Of a DNA stretch of 64,000 bases, positions 1 to 8,863 are shown in pieces. Within the stretch, counting starts at the first letter, position 1; every line of letters begins with the position of its first letter. The stretch comes from Asaia krungthepensis NRIC 0535 (GTDB taxonomy: Bacteria > Pseudomonadota > Alphaproteobacteria > Acetobacterales > Acetobacteraceae): assembly GCF_025995175.1 (NCBI RefSeq), contig NZ_BAPV01000057.1, forward strand, positions 1 through 64,000. The letters run 5' to 3'. Made by a program: the position numbers and the translations under genes. Below the pieces are notes generated by a model. It saw nothing but the letters and a program-made list of their open reading frames with translations. It was not told the DNA's origin and ran no database searches.

Positions 1-151
1 TCTTTCAGGCAGTGGCCGCGGCATCGTCCGCTGCGGTGAACGGGCTTTTAGACCCCACACCCCCCACCGTCAACACCATTCTTCAAAAAAATGACATGAA
101 AAGGAAAAAACCTGGCCGGATCGTTAAAAGATATAGCACGCGTCAGAGACG
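1..151. other. Left edge, no supported gene
   Basis: This stretch lies downstream of the receptor gene's terminator. A short plus-strand open frame runs through it but has no recognisable ribosome binding site or domain and continues antisense into the receptor gene. It could include the end of a neighbouring gene outside the window. I see nothing else here. Confidence 0.4.
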
Positions 152-173
152 AAAAAAGGGGGCCGAAGCCCCC
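152..173 (-). terminator. Rho-independent terminator of the TonB receptor gene
   Basis: Read on the minus strand, a perfect 6-bp stem GGGGGC/GCCCCC closes on a TTCG tetraloop and is followed at once by six T. It starts 30 bases past the receptor stop codon. Stable UUCG loop plus U-tract is the classic intrinsic terminator form. Confidence 0.9.
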
Positions 174-202
174 TCCCCCAACGACCTTCTCCCGATCGAT
201 GA

Positions 203-2635
203 TCAGAAATCGACGCTGGCCGTACCACCGACGAAAAAGGGCGATGCCACGTAGTACGTGGTGCTTCCGGCAGAGATTTTGCTGCCGAATACGCCCGTCG
301 TGGCTTTTCCGTTGGCGGCTGTGCCATTCACGAAGCCGAGGTAGTGGTTATTGGTGATGTTCTGCAGGTTAAGTTGCAGGACCGGGTTCTTCATGAAGCC
401 GAAATTATGGAAGCGATATCCGGCATGGACGTTCATCGTCACATAGCTTGGGATCGACGTGTCATTGTTGAACGTCGAGTACTGCTTGCCGACATATTTG
501 AGCGCGAAGCCACTGAACAGATGGCCATCATCATAGTCCAGATTGAAAGCGACCTGCTGCTTAGGCGTTTGCGGCGCGAATTTGCCTTTGCTGAAAACGT
601 AATCCCCATTGCCGCTCGCTGCGACATTGCTGTCAGTGCGCGCGTTGATGTATTCGGCCGAGATATAGGGACGCAGATGATACAGGATCGGACGGGTTCC
701 GATTTCGAAGTCCACACCGTCAGCATGTGAACCGCCGCCATTGATGCTCTGCGAGTAGTACGACCCGTTAGGCAACACGACCGTCTGGGTATAGAGCCGG
801 TTGGTAAAGTTATAGTGGAAATAGGTCAGGGTGCTATTGAACAGCGAGCCCTGATAACGAATGCCAGCTTCCTCGGAGATGGAGATCTCCGGCTTCTGGT
901 TCGGGTTTGCCTTCGTGCTATAGCCTGCTCCCTTCGTATAGGTGCCGGCATCGTAGAGCGACGTGTTCATCGGAATGCGGAAATTGGTCGTCCCGGACGC
1001 AAAGAGCTGGAACTGATCGTTCAGCTTGTATCGGATCGATGCAGCCGGCAGTGGCTCGTTCCAGCTTCCGTTGATGTACGGGCCGGTAGAGGTGTTCGGT
1101 AGGTAGTTCTGCCCTGCACGTGTGATCATGGCGTATTTCAAACCGCCTTCGATCGTGAGCCGGTTGTTCAGCAAGGACAGCGAGTCATCGATGAAGAGCG
1201 TATGAATGCGCGTCTGGGTCAGGGTATCGCGGTACTGTGCAGTGACACCATTCGACAGGACCAGGTTCGGACCACCGCCATATTCGTCGAGAGGCGCGCC
1301 GGTCGCAGGGTCAACCAGTGAGTACGGTGCCGTCTGGATCTGCTTCGAGTATTCGAACCAGTAACCGACCATAAGGCGGTTTGCACCCGTATGGAGCGCG
1401 AGCTTCGTCACGGCGCCAGGGCGGTAGGTCTGGGTGTTGGACGGGTTGTAAAGCAGAAGGCTTTTGGTGTTCGAGGGGTTATACTGACCGATCGATCCAC
1501 TGAGAGACTGCGACCCGTATTGCTGGCTCGTCAGGCTTTCATTATACGCGCCGCCGCCATTGCCATTGCCGTACCAGAAATAAGGCGTCTCGGTCAGCGT
1601 GAGATGATCAGTCAGGGTGAATGTCGACGGTGCGCTGGCGTAGATATTCGTAAACGGGTTCTGGTGAAGCTTGTAGTAATTGGCGCTCGGTGACTTCGGG
1701 TTCCACTTCGAGTCGTAAGTGTAGGTCGTTCCGTACTTCTGCCAGTTCGCCAGGCTCATTGAAGGGAAGAGCGTACTGTCACTCTGATTCCCGACGATTG
1801 CCAGCGAGATACGATTGCCCTGACCCCACTCATTCACCCATTTGGTCTCGCCATGCAGCTTCTTCTGCGCACCGGGTCCGCGCCATGAATCTTCATGGGC
1901 CGCTGAAAAGGATATGTAGCCCTTGAGATGCGTATTGCCGATGCGCCCCGTGTCAACCCGGCCAAAAATGCGGCGGGCATTGTAGCTACCGTATGTGCCA
2001 TCGAGGTGCCCGCTGAACTTCTCGGTCGGATCGAGAAGGTACATATTCACCGCGCCACCCGACGCGCTGATATGCGGGCTATCCAGATCCGCCGATCCCT
2101 GCTCGACATTGATCGTGCGAAGATTCTCTGAGTCCACGATTTCCTGAGGATAAACGGCATAATTGCCGATATCGTTGATCGGGAACCCTTCTAGCGTGAA
2201 ACCAATCTGACTCGCATTGAGGCCACGTAGCGTCAAGTTGCCACCATTCAGGCCAAGGGGATCGACCGAAGTGGTATTGACGCCTGGCAGCATGGCGATG
2301 AGCTGCATCGGGTTGAGACCCGGCGTCTGTTTGGCAATGAATTCCTGTGTGACCGTCGAGCGCGATTTGGCCGCGTCCTCGTGAACCATAAGACCACCAC
2401 CAGCAGACGTATGACGGCTGGCACGCACCTGCACTGTCTCGCTGCGGGCAGCATCGGTCGGTGCGGTTGACCCCATCATCGAAGGACCATCATCGGCGGA
2501 ATGCGCCCGCGATTTACTTGTTGATACCTTCCCAGCACTCGATGAATCCGACCGTTTCTGTTGCGCGTTGGCAACGGATACAGTAATGGCAAAAATCGAC
2601 GTTGCACAAAGACAATAACGAGCTCTAAATTTCAT
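203..2635 (-). CDS. TonB-dependent outer-membrane receptor
   Basis: An 810-residue outer-membrane receptor for active, TonB-driven uptake. The ATG at 2635 is chosen because AGGAAA lies just upstream and the product then begins with a signal peptide (MKFRARYC, hydrophobic core, cleavage near VANA-QQ). A longer reading frame to 2758 would bury this signal. A low-complexity linker is followed by the plug domain (roughly residues 75-210, with motifs such as LRGLNASQIGFTLEG) and a long beta-barrel ending in phenylalanine, as outer-membrane barrels do. The substrate cannot be read from the sequence; acetic acid bacteria carry many such receptors for siderophores and other ligands. No partner transport genes are adjacent and no Fur-box-like site is seen upstream. 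Confidence 0.88.
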   Translation of the reverse strand: MKFRARYCLCATSIFAITVSVANAQQKRSDSSSAGKVSTSKSRAHSADDGPSMMGSTAPTDAARSETVQVRASRHTSAGGGLMVHEDAAKSRSTVTQEFIAKQTPGLNPMQLIAMLPGVNTTSVDPLGLNGGNLTLRGLNASQIGFTLEGFPINDIGNYAVYPQEIVDSENLRTINVEQGSADLDSPHISASGGAVNMYLLDPTEKFSGHLDGTYGSYNARRIFGRVDTGRIGNTHLKGYISFSAAHEDSWRGPGAQKKLHGETKWVNEWGQGNRISLAIVGNQSDSTLFPSMSLANWQKYGTTYTYDSKWNPKSPSANYYKLHQNPFTNIYASAPSTFTLTDHLTLTETPYFWYGNGNGGGAYNESLTSQQYGSQSLSGSIGQYNPSNTKSLLLYNPSNTQTYRPGAVTKLALHTGANRLMVGYWFEYSKQIQTAPYSLVDPATGAPLDEYGGGPNLVLSNGVTAQYRDTLTQTRIHTLFIDDSLSLLNNRLTIEGGLKYAMITRAGQNYLPNTSTGPYINGSWNEPLPAASIRYKLNDQFQLFASGTTNFRIPMNTSLYDAGTYTKGAGYSTKANPNQKPEISISEEAGIRYQGSLFNSTLTYFHYNFTNRLYTQTVVLPNGSYYSQSINGGGSHADGVDFEIGTRPILYHLRPYISAEYINARTDSNVAASGNGDYVFSKGKFAPQTPKQQVAFNLDYDDGHLFSGFALKYVGKQYSTFNNDTSIPSYVTMNVHAGYRFHNFGFMKNPVLQLNLQNITNNHYLGFVNGTAANGKATTGVFGSKISAGSTTYYVASPFFVGGTASVDF

Positions 2636-2659
2636 CACTTTTCCTGCAAACGGAACTTG

Positions 2660-2671
2660 ATCGTTAACGAT
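2660..2671. promoter_or_regulatory. Perfect 12-bp palindrome upstream of the receptor gene
   Basis: ATCGTTAACGAT is a perfect inverted repeat centred about 30 bp upstream of the receptor start codon, in an AT-rich stretch that also holds TTAAAC and TAATAA elements on the minus strand. It could be an operator, but it matches no regulator consensus that I can name. Confidence 0.3.
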
Positions 2672-4000
2672 ATTTATTACGATTTGATGACGTTTAACAT
2701 GAGATTTCGGAAAGCGTGATGAAAATTTTATGACGAGACATAGAGACATCTTGGACATATAACGTTACGTTCGGACATTTTCGGATACAGTCGACTGGAA
2801 AATATTCCCAGCCTGCAGCCGGGTATAAGATGGGTTCACGATATGGTCCGGGTCAGGAGGCGTTTCAGCGTCACCTCTTTCTCAAATATGGATTACGGTG
2901 GTTCGGGCGAACTCGTGACCAATTAGTCAAAAAATACGAGGGTAAACGACACCACTGAAAACGATCTCTTTGGTCAGATTTTAATTTGGATCGCAGTTCT
3001 TCGCTCACCGGACCGTCAGGCCTCTTGACACCCCTGCCCCAGCATCAAATGCGCAAACTGTCGGCGGCCTTGCCGTGACCCAATGTTTCGCGCTTCGGAG
3101 TCCAGATGGACACCGAATCGTCGAAGCGAGCCCACGTTGTAGGGCATGAGCACTCTTGGCCCCCGGATGGGAGTCACCCCACTTACTCCTCAGGATATAA
3201 ATTGTTCGCAGGGGAACGGGGATATCTACGAAACGCCGGCGCTGCGGGACACCTTAACTCATAGTGGGCCCTGATCCGGAAGCGTCTAACCGCTGAGCAA
3301 ACCGACACGCCGCGAGCATCGCCTCGCAAGCCTCTCTTTCCCTTCGTCAGGGCACCACTACGATATGGGATTTGAGCAACTGCGGTTGGGTGTTCAAAAA
3401 GAGCACGACCGCGCATTCCTTCATGACAGAGCGCAAATTCGGCGGGAACGTCGAAATCTGGCCATCGTGCTTTGGTTCCGGATCAATCGCGTCGTGCCGC
3501 TAACAAGATGCGGTGGCCTCCCGACCACCCAAAGAAGGCCGCGCTCAACCGCATTGGCCGATGACACCTGAAACAACTCGAGTTCTCAGCCTGTGTATCA
3601 GCTATCAGTACGCGCTTACCCCGCACCTAGTTTGCAAGCGGCCTCGCCGCATGCCTCACGGGAAAGCCGTTCAGGCCCCGGACGCCTGATGGGGGGCAGA
3701 TGCATATTATGCCAGTTACAGGCTCAGCGCCTTGGAACCACCAAGGCAGACAGTCGATGACGATGTGATGTCCCCAACTCTACCCCTAAGCGGCGACGCG
3801 AAACCTGGATTGTCCGAGGGGTGGACAGCGCTGCTCTGTGATGGGTCACGTCGACGCGTAAGGATCTATACATCCGATAACCGTTTGTCCTTAGCGGGGA
3901 CATTCTGGCGGGATGGCGCGGACGTCGTACAGAAACCTGGACGGAAAAAAGCGTTACTCGTCCCGTGGCCGCTATAAGTTTTATGTCAGGATAGAATTTT
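2672..4000. other. Gene-poor region of about 1.3 kb
   Basis: No convincing gene lies here. Only short open frames occur (for example 3183-3416 minus, 3365-3571 plus, 3732-3977 plus). They are mutually overlapping, lack ribosome binding sites and resemble no family I recognise. Two small hairpins are visible: TCAGGC/GCCTGA at 3671-3689, and GCCTTGG/CCAAGGC with a 5-base loop at 3729-3747. The 3' end of tRNA-Gln faces this region, which would suit a decayed integrated element, but I could not find a copy of the tRNA 3' end or a transposase remnant. Confidence 0.5.
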
Positions 4001-4074
4001 TGGCTGGGGGACCTGGATTCGAACCAGGGCTGACCGGGTCAGAGCCGGTAGTTCTACCGCTAAACTATCCCCCA
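4001..4074 (-). tRNA. tRNA-Gln (anticodon CTG)
   Basis: The minus strand folds into a full cloverleaf: acceptor stem TGGGGGA/TCCCCCA, D arm with AGCGGTAGA, anticodon stem ACCGG/CCGGT enclosing loop CTCTGAC (anticodon CTG, reads CAG), T arm with GGTTCGAATCC, discriminator G and an encoded CCA at 4001-4003. The initial U1 and G73 agree with tRNA-Gln. It stands alone. Confidence 0.95.
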
Positions 4075-4273
4075 GCATCTGTGCAGAAGCTGTTTGCCTT
4101 GCGGTGGCGGTGAGATAGCACCCGGCCTGGACAGCCGCAACCCCCAAATTCTGTTTTTTTTCATTATTCGGATAGCAACGCTGGATAAAATCCTTGCTGC
4201 GCCCGGCGCGCGCTATCACATTGTTTTTTACACAAGATTTCCGCGTACGCGCTCAGAGGCAGGGAGGACGATC

Positions 4274-5413
4274 ATGGGTTACAGCCGAAACGACGTGTCG
4301 TCGCCATCACCCGCACAAACAGCTTCACCGCGGCATTTTGCGGCGCTGGACCTCGGGACGAATAACTGCCGCCTTATGATCGCCCGACGCACGACGCACG
4401 GCATGCAGATCGTCGATCGTCAGAACCGTATGGTTTGCCTCGGAGAAGGCCTGATCGAGACGGGCGAACTGAGTTCTCATGCCATGGACCGCGCGGTACG
4501 CACCCTCGAGGCATATGCAGCCCGCATGGACGGGCTGGCTGCGCTTCAGGTTCGCGCTGTCGCTACCGAAGCTTGCCGCCGGGCGATGAACCGCGACGTC
4601 TTTTTGAGCCGCGTCCAAGCTGAGACAGGTCTCTCATTGGAAATCATTTCGCCGCGTGAAGAGGTCGAACTCGCCGTCGAAGGGTGCCGCGCTCTCCTTC
4701 ATCGCAACCCGCGCGGCGGCAAACGGGCGATCGTGTTCGATATTGGCGGGGGCTCGACTGAAGTTGCCTGGCTACGCCTCACGCCCGACACGCATGATCA
4801 TGAGGTCGTGAGCCTCGTGAGCCTGCCATTCGGGGTCGTCACTCTTGCCGAGCATTTCGGCCATCGCCGGAATGGGGGAAGCCCAGGGACGGTCGCCTCC
4901 TATGAAGACATGGTTCGGCTTGTACAACAGCCGCTTCTGGCCTTCGAGCGTGTGCATCAGATCTCCCGCGAAATGCAGAGAGGCGATGTCCAGATGCTGG
5001 GGACGTCGGGCACGGTGACCACTCTCGCGAGCATGGCGCAAAACCTCGAGCGTTATAATCGCCATGCTGTTGACGGCTTTCTCCTGAACTCCACCGCCGC
5101 GCATGACGCCATGGCTCTTGTGCGCAGTACTGCGCAAGGCGGTCAGGCTGCACCCGCGGGGCTGTCGCCCGATCGGCAACACTACATGTTGCCAGGCTGC
5201 GCCATTTTCGACGCGATCCACAGAATTTGGCCCGCAGAGCAGATCATCGTGGCCGATCGCGGCCTGCGTGACGGCATGGTGGCGCGCATGGCGTCGGAAA
5301 CGCGCAACAACCCTTATATGGCGGCTAGCGGTCGCCGGCATGCTTTCAGCCGAAACGACCAAGCGAATTATCGTGGCCATAATGCCTCGTCTTCCTTTAT
5401 GGGACGCGCATGA
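4274..5413 (+). CDS. Ppx/GppA family phosphatase
   Basis: A 379-residue member of the exopolyphosphatase / guanosine pentaphosphate phosphohydrolase family, hydrolysing polyphosphate or pppGpp. The actin-like ATPase fold shows as the first phosphate loop ALDLGTNNCRL (residues 24-34) and the second loop VFDIGGGST (154-162). A longer open frame reaches 4094, but AGGGAGG sits 6 bases before the ATG at 4274 and the added residues look non-coding. The length suits the short form without the C-terminal HD region. Its stop overlaps the start of rlmE by four bases, so the two are probably translated together. Which of the two substrates is used cannot be decided. Confidence 0.88.
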   Translation: MGYSRNDVSSPSPAQTASPRHFAALDLGTNNCRLMIARRTTHGMQIVDRQNRMVCLGEGLIETGELSSHAMDRAVRTLEAYAARMDGLAALQVRAVATEACRRAMNRDVFLSRVQAETGLSLEIISPREEVELAVEGCRALLHRNPRGGKRAIVFDIGGGSTEVAWLRLTPDTHDHEVVSLVSLPFGVVTLAEHFGHRRNGGSPGTVASYEDMVRLVQQPLLAFERVHQISREMQRGDVQMLGTSGTVTTLASMAQNLERYNRHAVDGFLLNSTAAHDAMALVRSTAQGGQAAPAGLSPDRQHYMLPGCAIFDAIHRIWPAEQIIVADRGLRDGMVARMASETRNNPYMAASGRRHAFSRNDQANYRGHNASSSFMGRA

Positions 5414-6222
5414 CCAGAGATAGTGACAAGCGCGGCCGCAAGCCGGGCAAGCCAACTGAACGACGCATTCCCGGCAAGGCACTCAAAAGCTCTGCCGCGC
5501 CGGGCGAGACTGACAGCGCCCTAGATGGGAGTTCGGTCCAGACAGCGCGCAACAAGACGATCACTCTGCGTACGGCTCGAGGGCGGTCCACCGCGCAGCA
5601 GCGCTGGCTGAACCGCCAGCTGAATGATCCCTATGTGGCGGCCGCCCGCAAGCAGGGCTGGCGTTCGCGGGCTGCGTTCAAGCTGATTGAAATCGACGAC
5701 CGGCTTAAGCTGATCAAGCCCGGCATGAAAATCATCGATCTTGGCGCCGCGCCGGGAGGATGGACGCAGGTTGCGGTCAAGCGTGGCGCAAGTGCCGTGG
5801 TGGGCGTTGACCTGCTCCCGGTTGATCCCGTGAGCGACGCCACGATTATCGAAGGCGATTTTACCGATCCAGACATGCCTGCACGCCTGATCGAGCTTCT
5901 TGGCGGTCCCGCCGATCTGGTCCTGTCAGACATGGCGCCGAACACGACGGGTCACGCCCCGACGGATCACCTGCGTATCATGGGCCTCGCTGAGGGCGCC
6001 CTTGATTTTGCGATGCAAGTGCTTGCTGTCGGTGGCGGCTTCGTGGCCAAGGTGTTTCAGGGGGGCTCCGAGCGCCAGATGCTCGAACCCATGAAACTCG
6101 CATTTTCTAACGTTCGCCACCTCAAGCCGCCTGCATCCCGTAAGGAATCGAGCGAACTTTACGTGGTGGCAACCGGGTTCAGGCCCGAACGCCTGAATCC
6201 CGGCCTTGCCGCGGAGGATTAA
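5410..6222 (+). CDS. rlmE: 23S rRNA 2'-O-ribose methyltransferase RlmE (FtsJ/RrmJ)
   Basis: A 270-residue SAM-dependent enzyme that methylates the 2'-O of U2552 (E. coli numbering) in 23S rRNA late in 50S assembly. The SAM site is DLGAAPGGWTQ (residues 110-120). The K-D-K-E tetrad is complete: K91 (AAFKL), D174 (LSDMAPN), K214 (VAKVFQG) and E249 (SSELYVV). A basic N-terminal extension of about 60 residues precedes the core, as in alphaproteobacterial homologues. ATGA overlap with the upstream phosphatase gene. The stop codon abuts the stop codon of the convergent ROK kinase gene with no base between. Confidence 0.95.
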   Translation: MTRDSDKRGRKPGKPTERRIPGKALKSSAAPGETDSALDGSSVQTARNKTITLRTARGRSTAQQRWLNRQLNDPYVAAARKQGWRSRAAFKLIEIDDRLKLIKPGMKIIDLGAAPGGWTQVAVKRGASAVVGVDLLPVDPVSDATIIEGDFTDPDMPARLIELLGGPADLVLSDMAPNTTGHAPTDHLRIMGLAEGALDFAMQVLAVGGGFVAKVFQGGSERQMLEPMKLAFSNVRHLKPPASRKESSELYVVATGFRPERLNPGLAAED

Positions 6223-7158
6223 TTACTCCGCCACGTCCCACAGCCAGGCGGCACCGCGTACGCCTGAGCTGTCGCCGTGTTTGTTACGGACGATGGGGGT
6301 GGTGCAGGTTGGCGTAATCACGTGACGAGCCAGCAGGGGCGGTACACGCTCATAGATGCTGTCGAGGTTAGAGACGCCACCACCCAGCACGATGATATCG
6401 GGATCGAGGAAGTTGATCGTCAGAGCGCAGGCGCGCGAAAAGCGATCCATGTAGCGATCGAGCGCGCCGATTGCCGCGATGTCTCCGGCAGCCGCAGCCT
6501 CTTCGATGCCGGCCGTGTTATGGTGCCCGACACCTTTCCAGTCCTTGGCAAGCTCAGGCCCGCAAAGATAGCGCTCGAGACAGCCCTCATTGCCACAGAA
6601 ACACTTCGGGAGAGGGAACTCCTCCATGCGCACCCAGGGGAGCGGGGTGTGGCCCCATTCGCCAGCAATGCTGTGACGACCGCCGATCACCTTTCCGTCA
6701 ACAACGATGCCAGCGCCCATGCCTGTTCCGATGATGATGCCGAAGACGGTACGATTACCCGCCCCTGCGCCATCGGCAGCTTCAGAGAGTGCGAAGCAAT
6801 TCGCATCGTTCTCGACGCGCACCGAACGGTTAAGCGCACGATCCAGATCGATGCCGAAGGGCTGATTGTTGAGCCAGGTGGCATTGGCGTTCTTGATCAG
6901 GCCGGTCTCGGGCGAGATGGAGCCCGGAATGCCGATCCCCAGCGTGGAGCTGAGCTGACCCGGCTTAGCCAGATGGGACGAGACGCTACCAAGGCGCTGG
7001 TCCACGCTGGCGACCAGGTCGCGCACGGCGATCACGGCGTCTTCATAAATTCCCGGATTGGGGACACGTTCACGCAATTGAAGATCGCCCGCGCGATCAA
7101 GAACTGCGATTTCGATCTTCGTCCCACCGAAATCGATGCCGAGGCGATAATCAGCCAT
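6223..7158 (-). CDS. ROK family sugar kinase (fructokinase/glucokinase type)
   Basis: A 311-residue cytoplasmic ATP-dependent hexose kinase. The phosphate loop FGGTK lies at residues 10-14, a sugar-binding motif ENDANCFAL at 116-124, EWGH at 167-170, and the ROK zinc motif C186-x-C188-G-x-x-G-C193-x-E195. The ATG at 7158 places the phosphate loop at the normal distance from the N-terminus; a longer open frame to 7365 adds about 70 residues without homology-like features and runs antisense to the next gene. The E-x-G-H and zinc motifs suit fructose or glucose as substrate; the exact sugar is inference. Confidence 0.9.
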   Translation of the reverse strand: MADYRLGIDFGGTKIEIAVLDRAGDLQLRERVPNPGIYEDAVIAVRDLVASVDQRLGSVSSHLAKPGQLSSTLGIGIPGSISPETGLIKNANATWLNNQPFGIDLDRALNRSVRVENDANCFALSEAADGAGAGNRTVFGIIIGTGMGAGIVVDGKVIGGRHSIAGEWGHTPLPWVRMEEFPLPKCFCGNEGCLERYLCGPELAKDWKGVGHHNTAGIEEAAAAGDIAAIGALDRYMDRFSRACALTINFLDPDIIVLGGGVSNLDSIYERVPPLLARHVITPTCTTPIVRNKHGDSSGVRGAAWLWDVAE

Positions 7159-7290
7159 CTCATGCCTTACTGATGTTGCTTCTGAAAACTGGCGCGCATG
7201 TTGCGGAGGAATAGGATCGGAGTAAAGATCTATTGGCAAAACAGCGCCCGATCTTGAAACACACATCAAGCTGCGCGCATAGTCCCGAAT

Positions 7291-7560
7291 ATGACGCCCT
7301 CCCCCACAGAAACGTTGCTCGACCTGCGCGGGCTCGCTTGCCCCCTGCCCGTGCTCAAGGCGCATCGCACGCTCAAATCACTCCCGTCAGGCGCGAAGCT
7401 ACGCGTGTTGGCCACAGATCGCGCCAGCGTGGCGGATTTTCAGGCATTCTGCCGTGAAACGGGACACGCGTTAGTTGCATTCTCCGAAGACGGGGAGACA
7501 CTTTCCTTTGTCATCCGTCGCAAATTGGACACAGCTGTGTCTTCCCCTGTTACGGAATAA
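7291..7560 (+). CDS. TusA/YedF family sulfur carrier protein
   Basis: An 89-residue protein of the TusA (SirA-like) family. The signature LACPLPVLKA places the sulfur-accepting cysteine at residue 17, followed by the compact beta-alpha-beta fold. TusA proteins relay persulfide sulfur to tRNA thiolation, molybdenum cofactor synthesis or other sulfur pathways. The gene is divergent from the ROK kinase gene and stands ahead of xseB with a gap of about 120 bp. Whether it is the true TusA or a paralogue cannot be told. Confidence 0.85.
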   Translation: MTPSPTETLLDLRGLACPLPVLKAHRTLKSLPSGAKLRVLATDRASVADFQAFCRETGHALVAFSEDGETLSFVIRRKLDTAVSSPVTE

Positions 7561-7681
7561 TCATAGTCATTACTTCCTTGGGCTTGGAGAATGGAGTGCG
7601 ACACGCTATCCCTCCTTCCCATCGAGCCGTTTCCTATAACGGCGATTTTCCGAAACAGCGGAGCGGGACGGCATTTCAGGC

Positions 7682-7942
7682 ATGGACGCACAGCTTTCAC
7701 AGCTCTCTTTCGAGGATGCCCTGTCAGAGCTCGACAGGATCGTTCGCGGTCTGGAGAGCGGACAGATGAAACTTGAGGATGCGATCAGCGCCTATGAGCG
7801 AGGAGCCGCCCTGCGCCGCCACTGTGAAACCAAACTTTCGGAAGCGGAGATGCGCGTGCGTGCCATCACCCAGCGTGACGGCGAAACGCAGGCGGTCCCC
7901 CTTCCCGAGTTCGACGAGCCTTCTGGCGGAAAAGCCCCATGA
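7682..7942 (+). CDS. xseB: Exodeoxyribonuclease VII small subunit
   Basis: An 86-residue small subunit of exonuclease VII, which degrades single-stranded DNA from either end to oligonucleotides. The typical helical hairpin is visible: LSFEDALSELDRIVRGLESG, then LEDAISAYERGAALRRHCE. XseB is usually the gene before ispA in Proteobacteria, and here its stop overlaps the ispA start by four bases (ATGA). It heads the isoprenoid operon. Confidence 0.94.
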   Translation: MDAQLSQLSFEDALSELDRIVRGLESGQMKLEDAISAYERGAALRRHCETKLSEAEMRVRAITQRDGETQAVPLPEFDEPSGGKAP

Positions 7943-8859
7943 CGATCACCTCTCTCACCCAGACTGCAACGCCCGAGGCCCTGGCCGCCTCGCTCGGCAC
8001 TGCAGCCCGCGCCATCGAAGCCACGATCGATCGCCTCCTCCCTATGGTCGAGGGTGACGAATCGATTCTGATCGAAGCGATGCGCTATGCGGCTCTCGGC
8101 GGCGGCAAGCGCCTGCGCGGCTATCTTGTAACAGAGATCGCCAGCATTTTCGGCGCCGAGCCGGAGGGCGCCCTGCGCGTTGCGGCCTCCGTCGAGATGT
8201 TGCACGCCTATAGTCTTGTCCATGATGATCTGCCGGCAATGGATGATGACGATCTGCGTCGCGGCCAGCCCTCGACGCACAAGCAGTTCGACGAGGCCAT
8301 CGCGATCCTTGCAGGCGATGCCTTGCAGACCTCGGCGTTCGAAATCCTGGCCGATCACGCCACGCATTCCGATCCGTCCGTGCGTATAGCGCTCGTCACA
8401 GCGCTGGCTCAGGCTTCGGGTGCGGCTGGCATGGTGGGCGGTCAGGTGGTCGATATCTGCGGTGAAGGCAAGGCACTTCCCCTCGATCAGGTGCGGCGCC
8501 TCCATGCCATGAAGACAGGGGCGCTTATCCGCTACGCGGCTGAGGCCGGTGCCATTCTGGGTGGCGCGACACGCGTGCAGCGCGACGCCATCATTGCGTA
8601 TGGGCGCGATATCGGCACAGCCTTTCAGGTGGCCGACGACGTGCTCGATACCACCGCAAGTGCCGAGGAACTCGGCAAGACCGCCGGCAAGGACGAAGCC
8701 TCCGGCAAATCCACCTATGTCTCCCTGCTGGGTATCGAGGGCGCACGTGCGGAAGCCGCACGCCTTTCCGAGCAGGCCACACAGGCCCTGACTTCTTTCG
8801 GGACCGAAGCAGCCGCGCTCAGAGCCCTGGCCCATTACATCGTCGAGCGCAGGAATTAA
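7939..8859 (+). CDS. ispA: Farnesyl diphosphate synthase
   Basis: A 306-residue short-chain prenyltransferase that condenses isopentenyl diphosphate with DMAPP and geranyl diphosphate to give farnesyl diphosphate. The first Asp-rich motif DDLPAMD spans residues 96-102 and the second, DDVLD, residues 233-237. The aromatic residue Y91, five before the first motif, agrees with a C15 product. Its product feeds IspB (also in this window), undecaprenyl phosphate and hopanoid synthesis. It overlaps xseB and is followed by dxs four bases later, so the operon couples the first and a later step of the pathway. Confidence 0.95.
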   Translation: MTITSLTQTATPEALAASLGTAARAIEATIDRLLPMVEGDESILIEAMRYAALGGGKRLRGYLVTEIASIFGAEPEGALRVAASVEMLHAYSLVHDDLPAMDDDDLRRGQPSTHKQFDEAIAILAGDALQTSAFEILADHATHSDPSVRIALVTALAQASGAAGMVGGQVVDICGEGKALPLDQVRRLHAMKTGALIRYAAEAGAILGGATRVQRDAIIAYGRDIGTAFQVADDVLDTTASAEELGKTAGKDEASGKSTYVSLLGIEGARAEAARLSEQATQALTSFGTEAAALRALAHYIVERRN

Positions 8860-8863
8860 GAGA

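Noticed and set aside
3183-3977. Short open frames in the gene-poor region
   Set aside because: They overlap on both strands, lack ribosome binding sites and show no domain. I could not match them to a transposase or integrase, so I left them out as genes.
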